Shown here piece after piece: positions 9,250-18,333 of a stretch of 32,563 nucleotides of DNA (position 1 is its first letter; each line of letters begins with the position of its first letter). A program made the translations under genes and the position numbers. The notes below the pieces were generated by a model. That model was not told where the DNA came from. It was given only the letters and a program-made list of their open reading frames with translations, and searched no databases. This stretch comes from a virus, in IMG/VR virus record IMGVR_UViG_3300024255_000092, positions 1 through 32,563 of that record; one strand, 5' to 3'.

Positions 9250-12200
9250 CTAGAGAGTTGTCTCTAGACCGATAGTCCTAATATATGTACCAGCAATATG
9301 TGTTTCTGCTGTTGTGTTGTTAACACCTCTTGTAACGCCAATCAAACGATCAGATAATTTAGATGTATAAGTTACAAGTTCTTTACCGACAAGTAATCTA
9401 CCACTATCAGGGAAATTAGTGGTATCTGGAATATAGATGACAACAGAAGATGCAGTCAACGGCGCATCTAGATAAGACATCAACTCTTGGATAGATGGAA
9501 TTCCAGGATTAAATAGAGTTCCATTAGTTGTTAATGATGTATCATTCAATGCCATATTATCCATCCAAGTATCAACACCTTCGCTGATACCATTGAATTG
9601 TGTATATGTCAATTCAAGTTGCTCAAGAGTAATACCCGATACATTTGCATAACCAACATCTAGGTACAAGTAATCAATAAAGGAAGCTACAGTGCCTCCC
9701 AATTTACCTTGTGAGTAGAATTGTGGATAAGTAACTGGATTTTCATCCAAGGCAATAACACCAGAATTAAAATATCTGGTCTTATCTGCTCGGAATGATG
9801 CAAATCCAATATCCTCTGCTTCAAGGAACACTCTAACGAAAGTTGGTTGCTCAATAGCAGCAGGTGATTGTGTTGCTACAACATATTGAATACGTGTAAT
9901 GATATCCTGCTCGAATGGGAATCCCATTCCAATTTCAGGAGTAACTAAATCCATTCTCCTACCAATCAATCTCGAAGTTCCGAGAGGATTAGGAGATTGT
10001 ATAATAGCAACATGCTCAATCAAGTTACGTTGATATAGATCAATAACAGAGGATGTAGTTTGAATAGTTGCATTCAACCCTTCACCTTGACCTCCAAAAA
10101 TAGTTCTAACTAAAGAAAACTCTGGATGGTTATTTTCACGAAGAATATCATATCCTCTAGAAATAACAACTCTTGGAGGAGCAGTATATCCAGAACCACC
10201 ATCTACTAAAATGATGTCAATAATTTGACCACCATATACCAAAACTTGTGCTTTAGCACCGCCACCCTCACCATTCGTAGGAATGAAGTTTAATACTGGT
10301 GGGCTATTATAGTTATAGGCAGTAGGATTGATAAGAATACTATTTTGGAAGAAATATGTTAGTTCCCTCCTATTCCAATTCAAAGAGGTTACCTTACCAA
10401 TATCAATGGTTGTTGTAACTGACAGACCTTCACCAAGAACATCTCCGTTATAATCAGAAGCAGCAACTTTAGCAAAGAAGTTAGAAGAAGCATTACCACC
10501 TGCACGATAATCAGTTGTTTTAGCAAAAAGTGGAGAACTAATAATATTACGATATTCACTTTCGCCATCAATCATGATCTTATCTCCTCTACGGAGAGTT
10601 GGATGCTCTTTTAAAATCTCACCGCGATAGTCGTAACTATCAAAAGAATCGTTAGTAGGCAAGAAAGGAATATAGTTTGCTTCTTCACGATTAAGAATAC
10701 GTTCTCCAGCAACATTTGTTGTATATGCAATTGAGAAGTCTGTAAAACTGATTGTCAAAGGATTTCCATCAAATCTATCGAAAGTGACATCAGACCCAGC
10801 AACAAAATCAATATTTTGTGATTTTAATACCGCAATCCATTGATCTCCAGTGCCCTTTTGAATACTGATAAGTTCACCCCAAACTCTATCTCCTTGAACA
10901 ACACTAGTTTTATCACTAGTGTTTATAACATACCAAGAAGACATGGTATCGTATGTACCTGCACCATCAAAAGTTACAGTTGCTCTGTTATAGAAAACAT
11001 CTTGTTCATAATTAAAGATATTAAGAGTAGATTGATAGTTCTTACCATACAAACGAATAATATCTACTCTTGCACAAGTATAAGATCCATCTGCCTGTTC
11101 TGAATACTCCAATGGTTCCATGAAAGTAATTGAAGCTCCATTGATCTTGTATGACAGATTTTGCTTTTGGAGAACGCCATCTACGTAAACATATGCATAT
11201 AATGTACTATCAATAGTTCTTACATTATTATTTGAGTCATAGATTAGATATTGATTGTTTTGAGTATAAGGAACTATTCTCTTGTCGATACCAAGTCTTT
11301 CGTATAGACCTACACCAAATCCGTAAAAATATGCTTCGTTCTGCAGTTCTTGTGGAAAAGCATCTGCATCATAGAGATCTTTGTAGTTTTTGGGTGCTTT
11401 GACAAAAGCGATACGATCTGTTTTGTTTGCACTAGAAAATCTTCTGATCTCATAAGAACCTTGCTGCAATACTCCATCGAGATATACAAACAAGTCTTCA
11501 TTGACCTGTGTTTTTACAACACTACCATCTTCCCAGTTCAAATCAAAGATTCTAGTTCTGCCATCAAAAGAATCTGCAATATTTTTTAAACGCTTTAGAT
11601 AACGTGCATTATCTGTATCTTCTCTGAACTTAAATGCTCTAATATATGCATTCTGTGGGGGAACAAGCTGATCTTCAGTAACTCTTGGACCAAGTGGTGG
11701 TTCAAAGAAAGAAAGTTGGTTACCTACAACTTTAAAAGAATATCCTGGTCTTTGTGCAATACCATCAATGGTCATTAAAATTTCTTGCTCATTATATGGT
11801 GTGTATGCAGTACCAGTTGCAGCATCGGTAATAGTAAACTGTTTGTTGCCGATTTTCAGACCAGTCTGTGAGTCATATCTACCGTCAAAAGCAGGAGACA
11901 ACTTAAGTTCTCTTACTCTGGTAAGAGTTTCGTCAAAATCAGATATAGAAACTGATCCTTCACCTCTAACAACTCTAGAGTCTTTTACTTTGATTATCTG
12001 TTGCTGGATAGTTCTCTTTGTAGACAAAGAAGACACTGCAAGAGGAGGACCACACAAATACATGGTGGACTTAAATGTTTTTTGATCAGAAGGCATATTA
12101 GATACACCTTCAGATTCCAAGTAGACTTCACCAAACATCTTAAATCCAGCTGGATGTGTGGTATCTTTAATTACATCACGCCACTGGTTAATTGGTGTCC

Positions 12201-15200
12201 TAGATCTAACAACATAAGAATAATCTTGATAGAAATTAGAATCATGAATTCTTTGATTGCTAGAACTTACCTTTCCTCTGTCGGAAGTAAATCTACCAAT
12301 TGTTTTTTCTCTAGTAACAATGTTAGGAGTAAACGAAGATCTACTGATTGTTTTAATACGAGCAGTTTTCTTTTTACTCTTTCCAATTATAGTCTGTCCT
12401 TCTTTGAAAACACCGACAATATCTTCCAAACGTAGAATATTAGATCCTACTCTCCATCCATTTTGAGAAACTATGCCTTGAGCAACAATAACACCATTTA
12501 CTTTCTGTTCAACAGTTTCGCCAGGTCTAAATGCGTCTAAATCAAAGGTATCAAGAATAAAAACATTAGGTGAATAGTAATCTGATCTAATCGTACTATC
12601 ACTATGGAATCCAGATCCATTTGTTACAAAATTAACATTTTGTGGAAGACCAATATTATCAGACACAAAGAATATCTTATTGTCTGTTTCAATAATTTCT
12701 AGTTTTGGTGTGGTGGTATAATTACCAGGATCGGTAATTCTGACTTGAGTGATGATACCATCCTTTACATCAGCAATTGCTTTAAGACCACTTCCTAGAC
12801 CAGAAGAAACAACGACTTCTGGTTTGGAATATTCTTGACCTGGAGTAACAATATCAATTGAAACAATTTTATTAGTAGATATATCCCTAATAGCAGTAAC
12901 AACTGCTTTGTATCCATCTGCAGGGACTACACCTTTAATAATTGGCAACTTATCATATTCAGATCCAAGATTGTCTAGCTTGATAGAATGAATCTTACCA
13001 ACTGACTTGCCTGTATATCTAATATCTCCAGTTCCATCGTATTGGGGAATATCGGAAAGTTTGTAGACAACTTTTTTGTCTGTGGTATACGCAACTTCTT
13101 TTCTACCTGACAGAGGATCATCAACAATACGAAGATAAGATCCTTCAGTATCAGTTGTAGAAGAAGTCAAGAAATAGTAGTAACTTGTGAAGTTGACATC
13201 TTTTCTTGTTTGTTCTCCAATGTTTGCACCATATCCAAGTCTAATTCTCACAAATGCACCAGCATTACCAGGTTCATTCAAACCAACTTCTTTTTCTTCA
13301 GTAAAGACATTAAAGTTTGGACTAGTTGAGATATCAAGGTAAGAGTTCAACATCGAAGGATGACTTACATCAAACTTGTAGAAATAATACTTCTGAATAT
13401 CTACAATAGGATTAGTGAGGAAATTTGTATTATCTGTAGAGAATAGTAGTTTATCACGAATATCATTTACAGAACCGACAGTAACAATTTTTTGTGGATT
13501 ACTGGTATCAACAATTGAAGATACTGTAGTCAAAGCAACAGGACTAGTTGCATTATAATCCCAATTGACAATTAGTTTTTTAGTTCCCTCATTATAAGAA
13601 ACAACTACTGGTGCATTGACACCAGTTCCAATTCTCGTACCAGTTGCGAATCTGTAATTCGGCAAATAAGATACTAAATCTTTATTATTAGAATGATTAA
13701 CTTTGGTAGTTCCTTCTTGAGCTCTTGCTACCGAAATATTTTTATTATCGGTATCTACAGCAGTAATTTTAACAATCTCGTTACCAATAGATACAAGATC
13801 ATCAACTGATGCTGCAAAAGTATTAGTAACGTTTACATCTGTTCTATCAACACCAAAACCAACAAAATCAACGTTAATTAGTGGACCAGCAGCACTTGGT
13901 GCAGGATACACTGTGATAGTTCCACGAGCTTCTGGATGAGTTACACAGACATATTGATATACACCAGGAACTGTAGGTACAAAGACAATAGGATCTGTAA
14001 CAGACCCACTGTTAGTAACACCACCAGCAACTGAATAATCGATAGTAAATTGAGCACGACCATCATCTTTGAGTCCCAGCTCTATGTCAGATACAACATG
14101 CACTGCATGACCAGGCATTGGTTGTAAAGTAAGAGTAGATCCTACTCGTATTTCATAATTTGGGTTTCGCTCTCCTTGATCATCTTCAAATCTGAATTGA
14201 GGTTTGAGACTACCTGGAGGGCTGTATACATCAACACTGGTAATTGCAACACCACTGATAGTATCATCAGTAGTTAAGTCTTCACCTTCAGTATCAGCAA
14301 CAAAGTAAGTGAAAGCAAAATTGTCATCATCTTTAGAAATATAGATGAGATTAGTACCACCAGCATCATTTTGGAAGAATCCTCCGACACTACCCAGTGC
14401 TGTTACTACAGTTGGATAATCTGCTTCAGCAACGAAGAATCTTTTTTGTGCATAAGACTCAACTTCTGTTTGATTCAAATACACCATCGATAGAATCGGG
14501 GAGATGTCTGAATCAGCTGCATCTACTTTAGCAATAGCAGATGGATCAATTGTTAGGATATCGTCTGCTTTATAATTTGCACCAGCACTAGTAATAGTAA
14601 TATTACCAATATTACCACTGTTATCAAAATTAGCAGTGTCTACACTTACAGATGCCTTTGCTGCTACTACATCAGATCTCGACAAAGCAGAATTAGCAAA
14701 TACAAGAGGGACATCAGTATACTCCCCAGAAATGTAATCTTTACCTAAACCAAGTACAGTAGACTCACCAACACCAGTATCATCAACCTTTGCACGATAT
14801 TCATTTGGAAGTAAAGTAATCTCTTGAAACTTTTTCTTCGTTACATAATAAGTTGTTTCTGTAGTAGTAGGATCTGGATCTACTGTGATATTAATAATAT
14901 CTCCAGTACCAAAATCATGATTTTCAGTTGTTTCTAGAATAGCAATAGACTCATCAACGTCAGTAATATTAATATTTCTACTTAATTGATTAATAATTAC
15001 AATCTCTGTTCCTGCAGTATTACCTAGGTCAGAACTTTTAAGAATTACTTCACCTTCATTATAATTGAGGTAATCAGAAAAATCACCACTCGTAACCTTT
15101 AGACGAACTGAATTTTGCTCAACTGTTTGACTTAAGATTTCTCCAGTAGCAATTTCTGTTGTTGGATCCTCAAATAGAACTAAAGCAAGAGTTGCTCCTA

Positions 15201-18200
15201 GTGTATAAGAACTATTTTGAGATACTAGTAAATTGATTACTTGAGTAGAAGAATTGATTTCATATCCAGACTCAAAAGATCCCGTGATATTTCTAACACC
15301 AATTTCATTCTCGTCCGAAATGTCTCTAATAATTTCACCAGTTGCACCTGTAGTCTCTTGAGTGATAATATCACCCTCAAATGCAAAGAAACTAGAAAGA
15401 GATGTCAATAAAGCTGCTTTGGTCTCTTTAGACTCAATACTGGAGACAGTCTTACCAAATGTAGATGCAACAATACCAGCAGCACCAGATCCACCAGTGC
15501 CACTGTCATCTACGTATATTCTTGATCCAATTTGGAATGTAGGTTGAGAATCTTCAATGCTTGCGATATTAACAAATCCTTTACTTACAGAATCAATATA
15601 CGCAACTTCTCCAGAACCATTCTTTAACGTTCCTGGAATGAATAAACGTTCGGATGTAGCAGGAATAGATCTTTGAGTTACTTTACTTTCGTAGTTAGAC
15701 TTAACTGGTAGAGAATAGAAGTTCTCTCCAAGGATATAAGGATATACAGGAGTATTAGTAGCATCAATAGTTACAAAGTATGCATATGTACCTTGTGGAT
15801 ATTCTGGTGTGACGCAGAATCTACCATTGTTGACATCAAGACGAGTCTTACCTGTATCAACAGTAGCAATCCATTCATAGTCGTCTACAAACGTTCCCAT
15901 GTCATATGGAGCGTCTACTGGACCATCAGTTCGACTGGATTTAAGCTGATACCCACTATTCATCCTCGCAATAGAGGACTGATCAGATAGTGGATTACTA
16001 AAACCGTAAGGACCATAGATAGGATTGCCATCATAAGCATATCCTAGGATGGGTGAGTGTGTTAAAGTGGCGGTCTCTTGGAATTGAGTTGGTGTTAAAT
16101 TGTCCCCTAGTCTAAAACGAAGACGTTTGGGGTTTGCAACCACTCCGTAGTAAAATTCATTTTCTATGAGGTCTTTTATTGCAAGACCACCATTATCATC
16201 AATGAAATTAGAATTATTAAAAAATCGGTCTTTTACCCAACGGTAAATTGTGGCAGTTGCAGTGGCAGGATTATTTCTTGCCTCTTCTACAATTTGTACT
16301 CGTACATTCTCTTGAGTATAGAATTTACCGCCATCAACTTTTTCAAATCCAGTAATCTTACCTTTGGTATCAACAGTCGCTCTAAATTCTCCAAATCTAC
16401 CTTTTCCTGCTAAATCGGTAATAAGAACAACTGGAGGCGCTGAATAATATTCTCCAGCATTGATCAAACGAATACTAGTAATTTCACCAGAAGTTACAAT
16501 AGCTTCTGCTACACCATTTCGCCCACTAACAATTTCTACTAGAGGGTCTGCTGTGTAATTCTTATCGAGACGAGTAAATACAGAGTTTACAGTATCACCG
16601 ACTAAAGTTGACAAAGCTAGTTGCTCTTCACCATTAATAAGGACAAAAGGAGGTTTTGTGTATCCAGAACCTCTGGAGGTCAATGTGTAAGATTGGATGT
16701 TGCCATATGCAATCTGATCCTCGCTTTTATATCCAAAAGCAATACTACCGTCTACAAATACACCAATGTCTCTAAATGGTGTTTTGTAGACTTCAGTGGT
16801 CGTACTAGTAGTTTTGGGAACAAGCTTGAGTTGATTAGCATCAACTAGGTTGGGTTGATCCTGACCAGTAAGAATAGGTGTTGATGGGTATGAAGATGTT
16901 GCAATGTAGTAATACTGACCGTCTTGATAGACAGCACTGACATCAGCCAAATATTTTTGAAGTGGGAGACCTACACCAGGATTAAGAGGAACTGAAGCAT
17001 AAGCACCTGTGGTATTTACTTTCCACCTTACAGATCTAGATGATTCGTCATAAATGATGGTATTTCTAGTTTCAAATCCAGGTTTAGAAATCTGAATCTT
17101 ATCTCCTGTTTGAGAGTAAGGATATACTACATCTGGAGAAAGTTTTGTTAAAATGCCATATAGAAGCAAACTAACATCATCACTTCTTACATTAGAGTAA
17201 CTAGTTACAATGTCACCGACATTGTGAATTCTCGTGACAGTTCCACGTTCTTTAATAACAAACTGTCTAGCAGTCTTTCCTTCGTACTCAATGATCTCGC
17301 CATTGATCTGTACAAACCCTTCTTGGGAGCTCCAACCTAAAGTAGAGTCTACAGTGATTGTATCGTTAGTTGTAAGAGAGGTCCCCAAAACCCTGTCCAG
17401 CACTGTCTTTTGGGGGATGTTAAAATTGCCATTTACAGAAACAGGGTCGATAATTAAATTATAAAGACCATAGTCTCCTACTTTACCAATTTGGATTATA
17501 TTCTCTACATTAGCAGATGCATATGAAGATCCAATAGAATTCTTATCCTCTTGCTGGATAATAGTCTTACCAATCAATTTAGTGGCATCACCACTCAAAA
17601 CAATTGCTTGTACTGCAAATACAGCAGACCAATCAGATTCTGATACCTTTACGGTGCTATCTTTTGGAAAGTATGTAGTTGGAATATCATCAGATCTCTT
17701 TGATACAATAGTATTGAAGATGAATCTGATAGATTTGTTGCCACCTTTAGTTTTGTAGAAGTCTCCAATGTTCTTGATTAGGAGTCTCTTGTCTACATCA
17801 TCCTTCAAGTATGCTTCTGGGAAGTTAACTAGGTACTCACGCTCAAATGCCCTTACAAAGGCATACAAGAACAGATGGCTTAAGTTATGTACATCTTCAC
17901 CAACATAGTGGTCTACTGCTGATGTAGACACAAATGTGGACTCATTGTGTAGGTCTCCGAGAATGGTTGTACCACTCACTCCTCTAGAGACATCTAAAAA
18001 TTCTGTATCTGTTCTCTCTTTATAGAAACAGATTTCTGTTCCAACTCTAATATATCCGTTCTTCTCTGGAAATGAACTAGCATCAGCGACTACCAAAGTC
18101 GTGGAGGATGCATTTACAGTTAAAGCAACTGTAGTAGATTCTTTCAGTAAATTCTTCTCATAAAAATCAACATCACGATATGTCGTAATGTTGCTGATGA

Positions 18201-18330
18201 TATCAAGAGGTTGACCGACCGATTCCTGTTGTCGATAGTATGCTTCTAAAATACTCGAAAAGTTTTCGTATTCAGAAACAATAAACCCAGGAAGTTGGTC
18301 TTCAATTAGAGCCGAAATCTGTGTACTCAT
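9250..18330 (-). CDS. Giant baseplate/virion protein in the gp7 position, with YHYH and cupredoxin-like domains
   Basis: A 3,026-residue protein, about three times T4 gp7 (about 1,030 residues), located between gp6 and gp8 exactly where T4 has gp7. The N-terminus (MSTQISALIEDQLPGFI, EAYYRQQE, then FYKTKGGNKSIRFIF near 190-205) is typical of the large structural proteins found here in marine T4-like phages. A YHYH-type domain lies at about residues 740-880 (GYAYDGNPIYGPYG, later NGRFCVTPEYPQGTYAYFVT). A cupredoxin-like domain lies at about 1388-1472 (GHAVHVVSD, then VYQYVCVTHPEARGTITV). Short beta modules of the form IGxEIIxY...RG...H..G recur near 66-140, 310-377, 1500-1553 and 2960-3020. GSGY/GxxY repeats are near 553, 620, 665, 1785, 1828, 1863 and 2708. 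Start is ATG at 18330, three bases after the gp6 stop. Wedge initiator is inferred from synteny; the added domains suggest an adhesion or surface role. Confidence 0.8.
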   Translation of the reverse strand: MSTQISALIEDQLPGFIVSEYENFSSILEAYYRQQESVGQPLDIISNITTYRDVDFYEKNLLKESTTVALTVNASSTTLVVADASSFPEKNGYIRVGTEICFYKERTDTEFLDVSRGVSGTTILGDLHNESTFVSTSAVDHYVGEDVHNLSHLFLYAFVRAFEREYLVNFPEAYLKDDVDKRLLIKNIGDFYKTKGGNKSIRFIFNTIVSKRSDDIPTTYFPKDSTVKVSESDWSAVFAVQAIVLSGDATKLIGKTIIQQEDKNSIGSSYASANVENIIQIGKVGDYGLYNLIIDPVSVNGNFNIPQKTVLDRVLGTSLTTNDTITVDSTLGWSSQEGFVQINGEIIEYEGKTARQFVIKERGTVTRIHNVGDIVTSYSNVRSDDVSLLLYGILTKLSPDVVYPYSQTGDKIQISKPGFETRNTIIYDESSRSVRWKVNTTGAYASVPLNPGVGLPLQKYLADVSAVYQDGQYYYIATSSYPSTPILTGQDQPNLVDANQLKLVPKTTSTTTEVYKTPFRDIGVFVDGSIAFGYKSEDQIAYGNIQSYTLTSRGSGYTKPPFVLINGEEQLALSTLVGDTVNSVFTRLDKNYTADPLVEIVSGRNGVAEAIVTSGEITSIRLINAGEYYSAPPVVLITDLAGKGRFGEFRATVDTKGKITGFEKVDGGKFYTQENVRVQIVEEARNNPATATATIYRWVKDRFFNNSNFIDDNGGLAIKDLIENEFYYGVVANPKRLRFRLGDNLTPTQFQETATLTHSPILGYAYDGNPIYGPYGFSNPLSDQSSIARMNSGYQLKSSRTDGPVDAPYDMGTFVDDYEWIATVDTGKTRLDVNNGRFCVTPEYPQGTYAYFVTIDATNTPVYPYILGENFYSLPVKSNYESKVTQRSIPATSERLFIPGTLKNGSGEVAYIDSVSKGFVNIASIEDSQPTFQIGSRIYVDDSGTGGSGAAGIVASTFGKTVSSIESKETKAALLTSLSSFFAFEGDIITQETTGATGEIIRDISDENEIGVRNITGSFESGYEINSSTQVINLLVSQNSSYTLGATLALVLFEDPTTEIATGEILSQTVEQNSVRLKVTSGDFSDYLNYNEGEVILKSSDLGNTAGTEIVIINQLSRNINITDVDESIAILETTENHDFGTGDIINITVDPDPTTTETTYYVTKKKFQEITLLPNEYRAKVDDTGVGESTVLGLGKDYISGEYTDVPLVFANSALSRSDVVAAKASVSVDTANFDNSGNIGNITITSAGANYKADDILTIDPSAIAKVDAADSDISPILSMVYLNQTEVESYAQKRFFVAEADYPTVVTALGSVGGFFQNDAGGTNLIYISKDDDNFAFTYFVADTEGEDLTTDDTISGVAITSVDVYSPPGSLKPQFRFEDDQGERNPNYEIRVGSTLTLQPMPGHAVHVVSDIELGLKDDGRAQFTIDYSVAGGVTNSGSVTDPIVFVPTVPGVYQYVCVTHPEARGTITVYPAPSAAGPLINVDFVGFGVDRTDVNVTNTFAASVDDLVSIGNEIVKITAVDTDNKNISVARAQEGTTKVNHSNNKDLVSYLPNYRFATGTRIGTGVNAPVVVSYNEGTKKLIVNWDYNATSPVALTTVSSIVDTSNPQKIVTVGSVNDIRDKLLFSTDNTNFLTNPIVDIQKYYFYKFDVSHPSMLNSYLDISTSPNFNVFTEEKEVGLNEPGNAGAFVRIRLGYGANIGEQTRKDVNFTSYYYFLTSSTTDTEGSYLRIVDDPLSGRKEVAYTTDKKVVYKLSDIPQYDGTGDIRYTGKSVGKIHSIKLDNLGSEYDKLPIIKGVVPADGYKAVVTAIRDISTNKIVSIDIVTPGQEYSKPEVVVSSGLGSGLKAIADVKDGIITQVRITDPGNYTTTPKLEIIETDNKIFFVSDNIGLPQNVNFVTNGSGFHSDSTIRSDYYSPNVFILDTFDLDAFRPGETVEQKVNGVIVAQGIVSQNGWRVGSNILRLEDIVGVFKEGQTIIGKSKKKTARIKTISRSSFTPNIVTREKTIGRFTSDRGKVSSSNQRIHDSNFYQDYSYVVRSRTPINQWRDVIKDTTHPAGFKMFGEVYLESEGVSNMPSDQKTFKSTMYLCGPPLAVSSLSTKRTIQQQIIKVKDSRVVRGEGSVSISDFDETLTRVRELKLSPAFDGRYDSQTGLKIGNKQFTITDAATGTAYTPYNEQEILMTIDGIAQRPGYSFKVVGNQLSFFEPPLGPRVTEDQLVPPQNAYIRAFKFREDTDNARYLKRLKNIADSFDGRTRIFDLNWEDGSVVKTQVNEDLFVYLDGVLQQGSYEIRRFSSANKTDRIAFVKAPKNYKDLYDADAFPQELQNEAYFYGFGVGLYERLGIDKRIVPYTQNNQYLIYDSNNNVRTIDSTLYAYVYVDGVLQKQNLSYKINGASITFMEPLEYSEQADGSYTCARVDIIRLYGKNYQSTLNIFNYEQDVFYNRATVTFDGAGTYDTMSSWYVINTSDKTSVVQGDRVWGELISIQKGTGDQWIAVLKSQNIDFVAGSDVTFDRFDGNPLTISFTDFSIAYTTNVAGERILNREEANYIPFLPTNDSFDSYDYRGEILKEHPTLRRGDKIMIDGESEYRNIISSPLFAKTTDYRAGGNASSNFFAKVAASDYNGDVLGEGLSVTTTIDIGKVTSLNWNRRELTYFFQNSILINPTAYNYNSPPVLNFIPTNGEGGGAKAQVLVYGGQIIDIILVDGGSGYTAPPRVVISRGYDILRENNHPEFSLVRTIFGGQGEGLNATIQTTSSVIDLYQRNLIEHVAIIQSPNPLGTSRLIGRRMDLVTPEIGMGFPFEQDIITRIQYVVATQSPAAIEQPTFVRVFLEAEDIGFASFRADKTRYFNSGVIALDENPVTYPQFYSQGKLGGTVASFIDYLYLDVGYANVSGITLEQLELTYTQFNGISEGVDTWMDNMALNDTSLTTNGTLFNPGIPSIQELMSYLDAPLTASSVVIYIPDTTNFPDSGRLLVGKELVTYTSKLSDRLIGVTRGVNNTTAETHIAGTYIRTIGLETTL

Positions 18331-18333
18331 CTA

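Noticed and set aside
10389-10571. Minus-strand 60-residue frame rich in leucine and valine
   Set aside because: It lies inside the giant virion gene in another frame; the hydrophobic composition is an artefact of the frame shift.
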